DNA of 64,000 nucleotides, taken from Benincasa hispida (Eukaryota > Streptophyta > Magnoliopsida > Cucurbitales > Cucurbitaceae). The position numbers and the translations under genes were made by a program. The DNA is taken from the NCBI RefSeq assembly GCF_009727055.1, contig NC_052358.1, positions 48,273,802 to 48,337,801 on the forward strand. Reading direction: 5' to 3'. Positions 45,298-57,240 of the stretch are shown here, one piece after another. Every line of letters starts with the position of its first letter. The first letter of the stretch is position 1. Under the pieces are notes generated by a model. It did no database searches and was not told the DNA's origin. It saw nothing but the letters and a program-made list of their open reading frames with translations.

Positions 45298-48200
45298 CTG
45301 AAAAATTTATACCTCTAAAGTTTGGGGTTATATCAATTAAAATCTTGAACTAATAATTGTATCCATTCAAATTCTAAACTTTTGTAAGTATATCAATTTG
45401 TAACCTCCATTATGTTCTATTTGATAAGCATTATGTGAGATTTATAATTTTATTAATTAAATTCCTAAACTTACATAAGTAAAGATTTTCTTTAAAAATT
45501 GTTCATGTATCAATTCTAGTCATCCATTTTGTTAATCTGACATTTGAAGAAATCTACACATAAGAATTGATGCTTTGACAATTTTCACATTTATTAATCA
45601 ATGGTCTAAATTGATTAAATTATAACAAGTTAAGAATTTTAATTGAAACCATTATAAATATCACATCAATTGATTCACTCATAAAAGTTCAAGTTGTAGG
45701 TAAACTATTTTCTACCAATTGATTAACCACTATATTTCTTTGTGTGTGTGTGTGTGTTTTTTTTTTAACTTGCCTTCTCAACTAACTACAATGCCTGACG
45801 AACGCATTTTAAGGCCTGTCACGCACCTACTCTTAACCTAACACAGCGTGCGGCACCACTATCCTATTAAGTATATTGTCAATTAAATGGTTGGTGTAAT
45901 TTTTTTTTTAAAAAAAGAAAAATTAGCTCAATGTCGTGTCAAAAATATAATATGATGATATACGATGGATGAAATTGTCAGATTTAATTGAATCATAAAG
46001 ATGAAACTGAAACTTTTAAAGTCATAAAGACTAAACTAGAGAGAAAGAAAAACCACAATTCATCAAATTACAAAGATAAAATTTCTAATTGAATGTAAAT
46101 TTATCTATAAAGTTAAAGGTCAGCCTAAATATAAGATTTGATAATTATTTGAAGTGTTTCATTCAAAAGAGAATTAAAATGTTTTATATTAGGTTCATAA
46201 CTTTTTTTTCTAAGAAAACAAAATTGAATTGCCAAACAAGGCCTAATAATTTTTTAATTTTGATTTTTTGTATTTTTCTTAAGAAATTAGAAAAAAGAAA
46301 TAATAAGAAAGCTGAATTAGGAGGTTTTAAACGAGCACTAGTATATCACTTTCGTTGATTGTGCAAAACGGTCAGTAATTATGATATTGTATCCAAATCA
46401 TCATCCAAACAATACACATGCTCATTTTAATGGAACCAAAATCAATAAGTGGGCACTTTTCAAAATAACAATAATATATAAAATAATAATAATCTCTTTC
46501 AAACCGAAACATCGTTATAAATATAGCAATCATGTCCCAGAATTAACCATTATGCAATGTAAAAAAAGATTTACAATAAGTGGTCACACAAGGTAGAGAA
46601 CGTAAAAACCCTAAATGTTACTATTTTATATATATATTAGTAATTTGGGGTTGGGTTGAGTCGACCCAAATTTTTAAAAAGGTAACTCGAGACTTAACTT
46701 AATCTGAAATAATTTCGGAAACGTTCGAGTTGTTGGGTCATTTGAACACCTTTAGAAAAAAGATGGAAGAAAGAGAAATGTTTGTTTGAAACCTAATAGT
46801 GATAGAAGATATTTAGAAGATATAGAATAAATCGGTTGAAATAATTCAAACTAGTATAAGAAATAGACTTTATTAGAAAAAGTCAAAAAAATGAATCTCA
46901 TAATTATTGTGTAAAAGAAATATAATGATAAATACCAATAAAATAACAAAGAGGGAAAAGAAAAGTCAGCGAAAACCATATAATTAAAATGGAAGGAAAA
47001 GAAAAAAGAAAATTGAGAAGAAAAAATCTAATGTTAATCAACAATGAGAAACAAGATGAACGAGAACAACCAAGAATCTCCCAAACATATAGAACTAGAA
47101 TGAAAAAAAAAGTATAATAAACATGAAAATAAAATAAATAAGTAGATTTGAGAAAATTGTTATATTTACGATTCTTAGAGAATATCGCTAAAAGTGCTAC
47201 CCGCTGCCATTGCAATTACCCAAAAAGTTAGCTTTCTCTTGAGTATGGTGGGTCGGGTCAGTGCCCAAATTTAAAACGGTTCAATTGATAAACTCAGGTC
47301 AATTATGGGCCATTGTGGGCCTTCTTAGTTTAGTGCAATGGGTTGGGCTAAGCCCAAATTCTTAACAAAAAAAATTGGGGGAAAATAGGGAAATTAGTGT
47401 ATAAAAAAATTGGCATGTTTCCAAATTTACACTTTTGAATAAGATGACCATCAAACTTATTTAAGGAAGATGTAATTTTAACACCCAATTCATTTGATAC
47501 ATCTTATCTCCTCAAGCCAATGCACTATTTCTAGCAAAATTCTCTGATTTCTTATTTTTGAAGCACTAGCAATTTATATACAATAGCACATTGTGCATGA
47601 TGTATGATATGTCTCGTCTCCTCTAAAAATTATAGGATGAACTCGGGCAAACGGCAATCGTCCTCGCGACAAAGACTTTAGTGAGAAGACAACTCACAAA
47701 ACTTTAGTTTATGTTAATTATTTCCAAATCTCTGGCACCATCAAATACATGGTCTATGCAAGGTAACAAAAAGCAATACACGTCTATAAAAAACCTAAAA
47801 CTTGTGTATTTATGGAGGAAGATGCATGTTTATGTTTTTTTTCTTTGGAGAGGACGAGGGCGAATGTGGATCTTTATGAATTTGAAAGGATTGGAAGGTT
47901 GGTTTGATTCATGGTTTGGAGTTATTGTGTGTAATGAAAATGTAATTGACTAAGAAAACATGTGGGGTTGTTCGATGATTATTATTTGATTTAATCTTTA
48001 TTGAGATTTATATTATCATCATTGAACGTAAGAACAATAGTAGCCAACTCTGTATTTGGTATGAGATTTAGTTGTTGGTATTCTAAATTTGATTTTTTTT
48101 TTTTCACCATGTATCTGTGCTTATGGGTGGGGTTTAGATAGTTGATCTTTTTATAATTTTATTTTGATATTTTGATTTATTTCCCTTTTTAGGTTAACAT

Positions 48201-51139
48201 ACACATCTTATTTATATTTATAATTTGGTTTTTAGTTTTTGGTAGTTGTTTTTTTAATAAAAGATCTTGAGATTCACTTGGGATTTTGTTAACCTACATT
48301 ACAAGATTTGATTTATTTTTCATTCTATTTGATTTTTTGAATTAAATTTCGTTTTAAATATTTGAGGATATATTTGTCCGTTTTCAAATTAAATAAATTA
48401 ATGAAACTAGGCATTTAGATACTTTTTAAGTAAAAAATAGGATTAGATGTTATTCAGAAATACCTATTTAATTTAGACATTTAACCGGTCGACCCATGAC
48501 TTTTTATTGGTTTTATTTCACTCATTGAGCAAAGTCCATGAATTGGGCTATCGACCAATCAGGGTTTGAGTCCCCAAACCCAAATTTAGCCTTTGATTCT
48601 TAGATTCTTTGGACAAATGACGAAATAAATATAAACTTTTCAAAAAATGTCCAACCAAGTTTTACTTTTATGAATAACCAAAAGACTACCACTACTTTCA
48701 ACCTCATGGTTCAAAATAAGAAAAACTATGCCCTCACAATTTAATCCCTACATTTTTTTTTGTGTGTATTTAAAACAATATCTAATTATATAACCATTTA
48801 AATAAAAAAAAAAAAAAAAATACTAGAAATCATCTTAAAATCTAGATTGATCACCAAAAATAAATCTCTCCCATTAATCTAAAGTCTAGGTTGATCACCT
48901 AAAAAAAGACCTCTCCCATTATACCCGGAACCCATGCTTACAATATACTTACAATTCCTAATGCAATAACCACGACACGTTAAACAATATACTTCAATCA
49001 AATCACAACTTACACTCAAATACATTCAAGTAGGCTAAGATACCTTGTTCGACAAGAAACTCTTCATATTCAACCTTTTCCTCTCATTCTCTCATTCATG
49101 CTAGAGAACCTCTCCATATTTCAATTCTTTTATGTCCAAAGAAACCCTACATTACAAAGAAAAATATTTTCGATATTGAATATGAAAATACTATGTATTA
49201 AAAAAAAAAGAAACAAGTCACCCAAATATTTTGTACTAACAAAGCTATGATATTATAGGAACAAATTGACTTCTAGAATAGAATCGTTCCTCATACAAAT
49301 AGATTGTACTAATAAAATTAAGACTTTTTAGGAACACATAATTCTGAAAATAATTTTTATAAAATTTTGCGCAAATATCTTATTTGAATATTTTCAATAA
49401 TGTTCCAACATTTGGCTTTAGCAGTCTTCTTCTTTATCTTCTCTCGAAGTTTATAATCCACAGACAAACACAAAATAGAAAATGAAGACCCAAATGACAT
49501 TATTCTAACATTGTACCATGCAGTTTAAAAAGCAATCCTTCTTAAAAGCAACCCCCTCTTTCTTTCATTTTATATAATTCTAACTCCTTGACAACCAAAT
49601 GTATTTGGTTGTACCATGGAAATGTTATCAAGAATTTTGTGGGAATAAATTATTTTTTATTTAATTTATAAAATTAATTATAAAACTCTATAAAATTTTG
49701 GTAGATTAATTTAATAAATTCAATTGAGAAAAATTAATTATTTAACAATCAAATAATAATATTAATTAAATTATTAATTATAAATATTAGTAAAATGAGA
49801 AATTTATAATTAAAGTTACTTGATTATATAATTATGATGTATTAATTAATAAAGCAACTAATGAATTCTCATTAATCAATGATAAACTAATTATAATTAT
49901 TAAAAAAAATAAATTCATATTGTATTCATTATAATGATCATTAGCTAACTACAAATATAATTAATTAATTAATTAATAGTCTTATTGCATCGCTTCTTTA
50001 TAGTTTATTGAAAAAAAGTATGAAAATATATGTATATATATAAACTAATTTATTAAACTAAAATAAAAATTAAGTATATATTAAATTGTTTAAAAAATAT
50101 ATTTAAATTTAATTGAGTAGAAAAATTAAGTATGTATGTAAATTAATTAATTTATTAAATAGTAATGGTTAAATTCATACATTATAATTTAAAATTTAAT
50201 ATAATATAATTTTCATATAATTTAAATTAATTAATTCTAAAAATATATAAAATAAAAGAATAAAAAATGTATTATAAGATGAGAGACAAAGGTGGAAATC
50301 ATTCACTTGTACTAAACTTTATCTGTTACCTATTCTCAAATTTAATTTTATCCCAATTTCCTCAATCCAAATGTCCCTAAAATTTTAAGCAAAGAAAAAA
50401 AATGGTTGAAGCAAATTCTAAAATCCGTTTTCTTGCTTTCTTCATTTTAAAAGGGTTTTGTGCATAGTTTTTCTGGAAGTAGGATGCCCACCTTCCTCGC
50501 TAATATTTTCCATAATCAAATCTAAACTTTTTTTTTTAAAAAAAAAAATCTATTTGAAAATTTTCTTTTCAAGTGCAGTAATTTAAATTTATTGGAGAGA
50601 TGTACTTTGGGCTCAAGGGGCAAAATGAAGAAACAAGTTTTAGTGATGGGCCAACAAAAGCAACCGAATGGCCATATATATCAATTTCTCTCGATTCTTT
50701 TGGCTGGGTTGGGCTGGTGTGGCCCAATGATGAGGTACGTTAATTTCTATGCATTCAATTTGTGCATTGATAATTGAAAATTTGTGAAATATAACTAAAA
50801 CAACGATTGATTTTGATAGATGTCGCAAGGCCAACAACATGCCTATTAGAAACCAAACACCTTTAATCATTTTTTTTCTTTAATTTTTTTTTTTTTTTTT
50901 GAAAAAAAAAAAAAGAGAGCAAGATTGAGTCAAAGCGAGAAGTTTCTAAAACACTGATTCAATAATAATACACTAATATAATAATGGAGGGCTTAAGCAT
51001 AAATTCTATTTTTGAGTAGAAGATAAAGTCGAGGTCGATTTAGTTGAAAATAGTTATTCTTATTCCTTGTATTATTATTATTTTGTAACCATATTAGGGC
51101 AAGATGTGTATAAAGGAAATAGGGCTGTAGGTATTCATT
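45298..51139. other. AT-rich gene-free stretch
   Basis: Contains a (GT)n run at about 45,742-45,757, a dispersed-repeat copy (46,640-46,755), a 44-bp tandem duplication (TCTAGATTGATCACC / TCTAGGTTGATCACC at 48,841 and 48,885), and poly-A/poly-T runs. Short frames here (for example 47,711-47,953) have no recognisable similarity and biased low-complexity content. Confidence 0.5.
46640..46755. repeat. Dispersed non-coding repeat (copy 3)
   Basis: GGGGTTGGGTTGAGTCGACCC at one end and GAGTTGTTGGGTCATTTGAACACC at the other, as in copies 1 and 2. Confidence 0.45.
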
Positions 51140-51225
51140 ATTCATTCAATACAAAAAGAAACAAAAGGTAGAAGTCCAAAGGACTGAGAAAATTCCCAAA
51201 TCGGTAAAATTGGAATCAGAGCTTC

Positions 51226-51700
51226 ATGGCCGACACCACACTCACTGGAAATTGCTCCTCCTCCAAACCGATAAAATTCACCACGCCACCTCTCAACCAG
51301 CTCTTGAATCAACTCACCACCATGAAACTCGGACACGGGAATTTTATGCTGTGGAAGACACTTGCACTGCCAATCCTCCGAAGCTACAAGCTCGAAGGAC
51401 ACCTTTCAGGTCAGATACTCTGCCCACCAATGTTCATCTAGACGACCTCTGAAGCAACGTTTCAATCGACAAGAAAAGGTAGCCAGAAGATGAACGAGTA
51501 CGTCAAATTGATGAAGATGCACTCTAACAACCTTGCACAAGCAAGCAACCCTATGTTGACAAGAGCTCTAATCTAACAAGTCCTCCTTGGCCTTGATGAA
51601 GAATACAACCCTGTTGTCGTAGGCATCCAAGGTAAACCAGATATCTCTTGGTTAGATATGTAATCTGAACTGCTATCTTATGAAAAACAACTGGAACACC
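51226..51700 (+). pseudogene. Copia gag remnant
   Basis: ATG at 51,226 lies 3 bases after the primer-binding site. The frame reads LNQLTTMKLGHGNFMLWKTL then ALPILRSYKLEGHLSGQ, the conserved start of copia Gag (retrotransposon gag UBN2-like). It stops at 51,441; further Gag-like pieces continue in other frames (for example ALIxQVLLGLDEEYNPVV near 51,570-51,620). Multiple stops and shifts: not functional. Confidence 0.75.
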
Positions 51701-51926
51701 AAAATTTTATCAAAATACATAGCTCTTTTGCACAACAACATTTTTTCAATGTAGCATTTAACAGAAATACAAATGGAGGGAAACCACATTTCAATCCCTC
51801 ATTCAATGGTAATAAGAGGGAATCATGGGTCAGTCGGCCCCAACAGTGATACTATTGCCCTGTTCACATCAGCTCAACCCTCCAACCCCTTTATAGCCAC
51901 ACCAGAGACATTTAACGGATCCAAAT

Positions 51927-52293
51927 TGGTACATTGACAGTGGAGATACTAACCATGTCACTCCAGATTGTAACAACATCAACAATCCAACCGAGTATGG
52001 AGGTAATGAACGATCCAGTCACTGTAGGTAATGGTGAACAATTAAACATATCTCACACTGGTCAATCTTGTTTATCTAATGGAAGGAATGAATTTATACT
52101 AAATGACGTCCTATGTGTGTCTAACATAGTAAATAATCTGATTAGTATATCAAAGTTAGCTCATGATAATGCTGTGGTTATTGAATTTCACATTAATTGT
52201 TGTGTCATTAAGGACAAGGATACGGGCAGAACACTGCTGAAAGGGGAGCTTGACAAAAGATTATACCGACTACAAGGGGCTGAAGTGCTATAA
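51927..52293 (+). pseudogene. Copia protease remnant
   Basis: WYIDSGDTNHVTPD begins at 51,927 and contains the aspartic protease active site in the form DSGDT, where DSGAT is usual. After a frame change the 51,934 frame carries SCLSNGRNEFILNDVLCVSN and NNLISISKLAHDN, the typical region between protease and integrase. It would cleave the polyprotein in an intact element. Confidence 0.75.
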
Positions 52294-52379
52294 AACAACA
52301 TCAAGAGCCGAGGAACCGCTCTATAAAAAAATATCAACTCGACTTTTATCAGGAGTTAGGATAAATGTAGTTTAATCAA

Positions 52380-53190
52380 GAGCATAGGAGACTAGGACAT
52401 CCATCAGTGAAAACTCTAGATTATGTTATTAGAGAATGTAACTTACCATAAAATCGAATGAAAGAAAAGAATTTTGTCATTCATGTCAATTGGGAAAATT
52501 CTATGTCTTACCATTTCCTAAATCTCAATCTCGGGCGGGCTTCCAATAAGTTTGAATTAATACTATGGGGACCACCCCCTATTGAATCTACTAATGGATA
52601 CCGATATTACATATCATTCTTGGATGATCACGATCGATATGTGTGTCTATATCCTCTGAAACAGAAAACTGAGACATTGGCAGCATTCCATCATTTCACT
52701 CAATTAATACAAACTCAATTTAATTTTGGAATAAAGATACTACAATCAGATAATGAGAGAGAATATGACAAAATACACCATCTTTGTGAGTCCAAAGGCA
52801 TTTTAATCGAAATTCGTGTCCATATACATTTGCACAAAACGACAGAGCTGAGCATAAGCATCGACACATCATAGAAATTGGACTCACGCTCCTTACACAA
52901 GCATCCATGCCTCTGTCCTCTTGTTTTCAATAGCTGCCTATCTCATTAATGGCATGCCTACCACAGTATTGTAAGGTAAATCACTTGTCACCATAATGTT
53001 TGGTTCTAATCTTGGTTTTTTTAATCTCAGGACATTCGGGTGTGCCTGCTACCCATACCTACGGCCATATCATAGTCAAAAATTCCAATCACACTCGGAG
53101 AAATATATGTATATTGGTACCAGCTCATATCACAAAGGGTATGATGTCTCAGTCCATCAGGTCAGATTTATACAAGAGAGTTTCGCTTTG
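52380..53190 (+). pseudogene. Copia integrase remnant
   Basis: The zinc-binding part is visible as HRRLGHPSVKTLDYVIRECN near 52,383 and a CHSCQLGK-like piece after a frame change. The core follows at 52,590-52,830 (GYRYYISFLDDHDRYVCLYP, then QFNFGIKILQSDNEREYD). The C-terminal part lies near 53,010-53,130 (LRTFGCACYPYLRPYHSQKF). Numerous stops and frame changes. Confidence 0.75.
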
Positions 53191-53196
53191 CATCCC

Positions 53197-53525
53197 AGTC
53201 GTTCACCACGATCGCCCAGACGACAGATCAAACGATCGCTAACCAACCATCGTTTAGCACGATTACCCAGACGATAGGCCAAATAAAAGACACCACGATC
53301 ACTGAGGCAACACGATCGTTTAGAACGATCAACCAGATGACAGACAATGCGATCACTCAGCCTCCATTTTAGAACGATCGTTCAGTCCCCATCGTTTAGA
53401 ACGATCGCCCAGTCCCCATCGTTTAGAACGATCGCCCAGTCCCCATCGTTTAGAACGATCGCCCAACCCCCATCGTTTAGAACGATCGCCCAACCCCCAT
53501 CGTTTAGAACGATCGCCCAACCAGA
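53197..53525 (+). repeat. 27-bp coding minisatellite with palindromic core
   Basis: Six units of 27 bp run from 53,364 to 53,525 (unit starts 53,364, 53,391, 53,418, 53,445, 53,472, 53,499). The five best are ATCGTTTAGAACGATCGCCC plus a CA(G/A)(T/C)CCCC-type tail. Each contains the interrupted palindrome ATCGTT-TAG-AACGAT. More diverged copies extend back to about 53,197. The period is a multiple of three, and one frame reads SPSFRTIAQ repeats. Located between integrase and reverse transcriptase of the copia remnant. Confidence 0.9.
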
Positions 53526-53574
53526 GCCCACCAGAATTCCAATCAGAGCCCACCAAAATTCAAGCAACCTCTCA

Positions 53575-53800
53575 ATGGAAAAAAGTGATGGATGAGGAAT
53601 ACACGACTCTAATGAGAAATATGACCTTCTCCATCTCAAAATATCGTGGGGAACAAATGGATATTTCGTCAACATGGATGGTACAATACTGAATCACTTT
53701 CAATCCAGTAATGGGATGTATATATGAGTCAACCACCTGGTTATGTCAGCTCTAATTATCTAAATCACGTCTGTAAGCTAGAAAAAGCAATCTCTGAAAC
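53575..53800 (+). pseudogene. Start of copia reverse transcriptase, truncated
   Basis: WKKVMDEEYTTLMRNMTF near 53,578 is the usual entry to copia RT. After a deletion MYMSQPPGYVSSN and YLNHVCKLEKA appear at about 53,717-53,795 in a shifted frame. Similarity ends exactly where YGLKQ would be expected, where different DNA begins. Confidence 0.7.
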
Positions 53801-55300
53801 AAGCACCACAAGCCTAGAATAGATACACACCACAAGACCAAGTGGACTCCCCGATATATTCTGACCACATAGGAGATTTTCATAAAAACCATACAAATCA
53901 TGATCTAAATTTTGAAATATCAAACAAGTAAAACAGATCATGCCATCACATTTCATAAATCATAACATACTATAAAATATAATTCTATATCAAAATATCT
54001 GAAAGTAAACCACTCACCGTTTACCCGACTCCTCATAATTTCGATTTCTCCATCTCCCATTTATCCTGATATTATATTGATAATCCTCTAATTATCCTTC
54101 ACATGACCAAAATCCAATTATTTGAAGATTAATCTTCAAGTATAACCAATTTCACCTAAACTTTTGCCAAATCCATTATTTGATCCAAGGTAGAGTTTGC
54201 TTTGTAATTTGGTCCTTCAATTACTCTAAAATTAACTCTAGATTTTAAAATTAATCATCAATAGGACTAATTCTATTCCAAGTTTGCTTAATTTTTCTCA
54301 TTTAACACCCTAATTAGGGTTTACTTCAAATTAATCCCTTATTCCACTAGGATCCCAATTTATTATGATTTTAGGTTTAAGGTATCATAACAATACCAAT
54401 TGAATCCCTAATTAAGTTTTAGAACACCTCATTAACTTAAAATTTATTTTTCAGCTTTTAATGACAGACAATAGATGACAGACAAGAGTCAAACTAGGAA
54501 AGTCAACTCTTTCTTCAACTTCCAACCCAAAAATTTCCAGATTTAGCATCTATTCTTCTGATGAGCATTTCAGACTTAAATTCATCATTTTCCAGGCATG
54601 TAACGCTTAATTAACCTATAAAAACCTTTTACTGATCTTAATTAACATCCCTCAAAGTTTGGACGTCCAATTTGCCCTAAAACTCCAAGAATCGACCAAA
54701 CACTCCATAGTACCCCTGTTTTAAAGCTTAAAATAAGAATTTCCAGATTTGACCTCTATTTTTCCAGTGAGCAATTCAGACTTAAATTCATCACTTTCCA
54801 GACATTTAACACTTAATTGGCCTACAAAAACCTTTTATACATAGTTTGGACATCCAATTTACCCTAGAATTCCTAGAACCGACCAAACTCTCCATGATGC
54901 CCCTGTTTTAGAACTTAAAATCAGAAATTCCATCCATCAAATTAAAGACCATAGAACTCTAGAAAGACCTTATAAGTACTTACCTTAACCTCTAACTACA
55001 CAAATTCACTAAAAACCCAAGCTTCCTCTGTTTTCACGAAAACTTTAGCACCACTGTTTTTCTTCATTTTTCCTACTTCGGTCAAATTTCTACAAATCAA
55101 GCCACCTACAAACTTCTTTGCTACCTTTTTAATTTGGTTGCATTTTCCTTTCAGCCCACCATATTCAAAATTCCACTTTTCTCTTCGTTTTTAACACATG
55201 CCCAAATGATCAGTCCATAACCTTAAAGTCATTCAATAAGAAATTTCAATAAAAAAACACCTTAATTTTTCCAAAATCTCCTTAATTTATGTTGCCTCTG
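53801..55300 (-). mobile_element. Probable Ty3/gypsy LTR-like DNA
   Basis: Non-coding. On the minus strand it has phrases such as GGTAAACGGTGAGTGGTTTAC and GGAGTCCACTTGGTCTTGTG, which resemble gypsy (chromovirus) LTRs I have seen in plant genomes. I could not find both termini or a coding region, so this is a weak call. It abuts the broken copia reverse transcriptase. Confidence 0.35.
54536..54945. repeat. 206-bp tandem duplication, two diverged units
   Basis: CAGACTTAAATTCATCA occurs at 54,571 and 54,777. Flanking blocks (CCAGATTT, TTTGGACGTCCAATTT/TTTGGACATCCAATTT, CCCCTGTTTTA) repeat in the same order. Confidence 0.75.
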
Positions 55301-55888
55301 TGAAATAAATTAATTAATATAATGATTTCATTATTGATTGTTCTCAACATTGGTGGAGGGGTTTTAGTGGTTGCCTCTGTGACATAAATTTATGTTGCCT
55401 CAATCAATCATTGAAAATGTTTTCATACACTGTCAAACATGTTGACTATCCAAAGTATTTCGAAACCAAAGCTCAAATAAATATACTAACATACTGTGTC
55501 TTTATTTTTCAGTAATTCATAACAAATTGTTCAGAGGCAAGTACTTTGGGATGTTCCTGCCGCTTATAACCTGGGAAGCACCCCCATCACGATGTTTCAT
55601 CCATCAACAACAAAACATTACATCAAAAAAGCGATATTTCGGATCATTTACTTCAAAAGTTTTCCACAAGCTTCATAAAAATTCATAGAAGGATGAAGAT
55701 TGAATAATAAAAAAGCAAGAATATACAGATCTGTTTCAGACATTCCAAGCTGGCAGCATTAAGCGCTCGAGCATAAAAAAGGCAAGAGCTTTATGACAAG
55801 GCAGCAGCATATATTGGGAGAAGCAACGCTTCGAAAAATGTCAACACAAAGATACAAAATTAAAAAGTAATTCCAAAGGAGTTAAAAG

Positions 55889-56008
55889 AGACTCAGACAT
55901 CCAAGGAAGGATAAAGCAGCACTAGCTCTCAAGCCTGGCGAAGGCGAAAGCTCTTAGGCGGCCACTGCGAATGTTTTGAGAAACAAGCCTTCAAGATATC
56001 ATCATTGT
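55889..56008 (-). ncRNA. U14: Box C/D snoRNA U14, copy 1
   Basis: Read on the minus strand: box C ATGATGA (56,005-55,999) and box D CTGA (55,896-55,893). The guide CCTTCCTTGGATGT just before box D is complementary to ACATCCAAGGAAGG in 18S rRNA. The internal domain A CATTCGCAGT (55,973-55,964) is complementary to ACTGCGAATG near the 18S 5' end. This pair of 18S-complementary segments in fixed order defines U14, which is needed for 18S processing and guides one 2'-O-methylation. The middle contains a GC-rich GCTTTCGCCTTCGCC segment. Ends are approximate. Confidence 0.85.
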
Positions 56009-56544
56009 TATCAAAATATCAAACTGAACATAGAGCATGGAGAATCTTAGATACCACCAGAAGGCCCTTGAAAAAGGGAAACAAAACCGGGGAAATGGGG
56101 TATCAAGATAAGTTAAGAACAGATGGAAAATATTTAATGATTTCCAATGGAAAACGGAAATGAAGTTACAAACAAGTCCAGAACAGACCCAACAGTTCAA
56201 AAGTACTCCACCGACAACAGGAAATGAAAATACAACAGAAGTTCAAAACAGACAATGCAATTCAAGGATTCTCATATAACAAGTCTAAATGAGGTTAAAA
56301 TATAAGTTAATAGCAGAACCAACAGTTCAATGATTCTCCAATGATAGGTGAAAAGCAAATGAAACCAAGAATTCAAATAAAAGCAATAGTACTTGTATAT
56401 AAGATTTTCCAAGCAGCAATGATCAGTAATACATAAACTCGTCTAAAGCCCAAAAATAGTCGCTAGGGGGTTTTGAAGGGCGAACAGGCATTATAAAACA
56501 AAAACTTAAATCGTCGAGAAACTAGAAGTAGAACTCTTAAATAG

Positions 56545-56666
56545 AGCCTCAGACATCCAAGGAAGGATAAGAACAGCAGAAGCTCTCAAGCCTGGCGAAG
56601 GCGAAAGCTCTCAGGCGGCCACTGCGAATGTTTTGAGAAACAAGCCTTAAATGTATCATCACAGAC
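56545..56666 (-). ncRNA. U14: Box C/D snoRNA U14, copy 2
   Basis: Minus strand: box C GTGATGA (56,662-56,656), domain A CATTCGCAGT (56,630-56,621), guide CCTTCCTTGGATGT (56,566-56,553), box D CTGA (56,552-56,549). Nearly identical to copy 1 from domain A to box D; the 5' part after box C differs (TACATTTAAGG against TATCTTGAAGG). It lies about 660 bp upstream of copy 1 in the transcript sense. Confidence 0.85.
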
Positions 56667-57179
56667 TCATTACCAAATCATCATGCAAATCAACAACAAC
56701 AATCAAATAAAAAAAACAATACAAGAGAATATAGAATGTGGGAAAATCTGAATGCATAAGCATCATAAAGGAAGCAAATGCCAGAATCTCATCTCCCAAA
56801 GATCATTGTCGGCAACGTACAGCGCTGAAAACGCTACGAAATATTAGAAGCGCATCAGAGACTCTAATTTATTGCCTTCCAATAGAAGAAAGTCAAACCA
56901 AAAACAAATCTAAAACGCATTTGGGAAAAGAACATATCGAAGGCCTCAGAATGTAGAATTTGATTGTATACTCCATCGAAATACTTCTCAGATGGTACGG
57001 ACAAATGTTCTAAATCATAGGCCAAAAGAGAAGAAAAGAATCAAAACATTGAAGAAGGAAAAAAAATACCCTAAACCACAGTTGAAGATCTGATGAACCG
57101 CCCAATGGTGAAAGAGGAGAAATTTCAAGAGAGAGAAGCTGAAATTAAGAATTTTGAGGGAGACGGAGAATTCGGAGAT

Positions 57180-57208
57180 GTTTAAATAGGAGATTTGTGG
57201 AAACCCTA
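57180..57208 (-). promoter_or_regulatory. Telo-box plus TATA-like promoter for the U14 unit
   Basis: AAACCCTA (telo-box) at 57,201-57,208, then on the minus strand CCTATTTAAAC at 57,190-57,180. Telo-boxes near a TATA are typical of plant snoRNA, ribosomal protein and other growth-linked genes. The site is about 520 bp upstream of the first U14 copy. Confidence 0.5.
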
Positions 57209-57240
57209 GAACCAGCGAAATTACCAATGCACCCTCGATA

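Larger units (their letters stand above)
51140..53800 (+). mobile_element. Decayed Ty1/copia retrotransposon, 3' truncated
   Basis: Plus-strand element with a primer-binding-site-like TGGAATCAGAGC at 51,211-51,222 (tRNA-iMet type), then gag, protease, integrase and the beginning of reverse transcriptase in copia order. The 5' LTR must end near 51,209, but its start could not be fixed. The sequence loses similarity at about 53,795 inside the reverse transcriptase, and no 3' LTR follows. Confidence 0.75.
55301..57240 (-). ncRNA. Putative non-coding transcription unit carrying U14 snoRNAs
   Basis: No protein-coding frame is supported, but two box C/D snoRNA copies lie in the same orientation downstream of a promoter-like segment at 57,180-57,208. 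The arrangement fits the polycistronic snoRNA genes common in plants, transcribed by RNA polymerase II and processed to single snoRNAs. The 3' end of the unit is not defined. The spacer (about 56,010-56,540) may hide other snoRNAs that I could not identify. Confidence 0.5.

Noticed and set aside
46089..47215. Lys/Phe-rich open frames (plus and minus)
   Set aside because: Low-complexity readings of AT-rich DNA with no family resemblance.
47711..47953. 80-residue open frame as a small gene
   Set aside because: No recognisable motif, no promoter or splice evidence, and biased composition typical of random AT-rich DNA.
53347..53525. CRISPR array
   Set aside because: Repeats are directly adjacent without unique spacers and the locus is plant retroelement DNA; it is a minisatellite.
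53353..53675. Minus-strand repetitive frames (GDRSKRWGL and AIVLNDG repeats)
   Set aside because: Antisense or shifted readings of the 27-bp minisatellite; every frame of a repeat with period divisible by three gives a repetitive peptide.
56740..57227. Protein-coding frames (56,738-56,956 plus; 57,015-57,227 minus) as an exon of a snoRNA host gene
   Set aside because: No similarity and no splice partner; the telo-box/TATA arrangement fits a non-coding transcript better.
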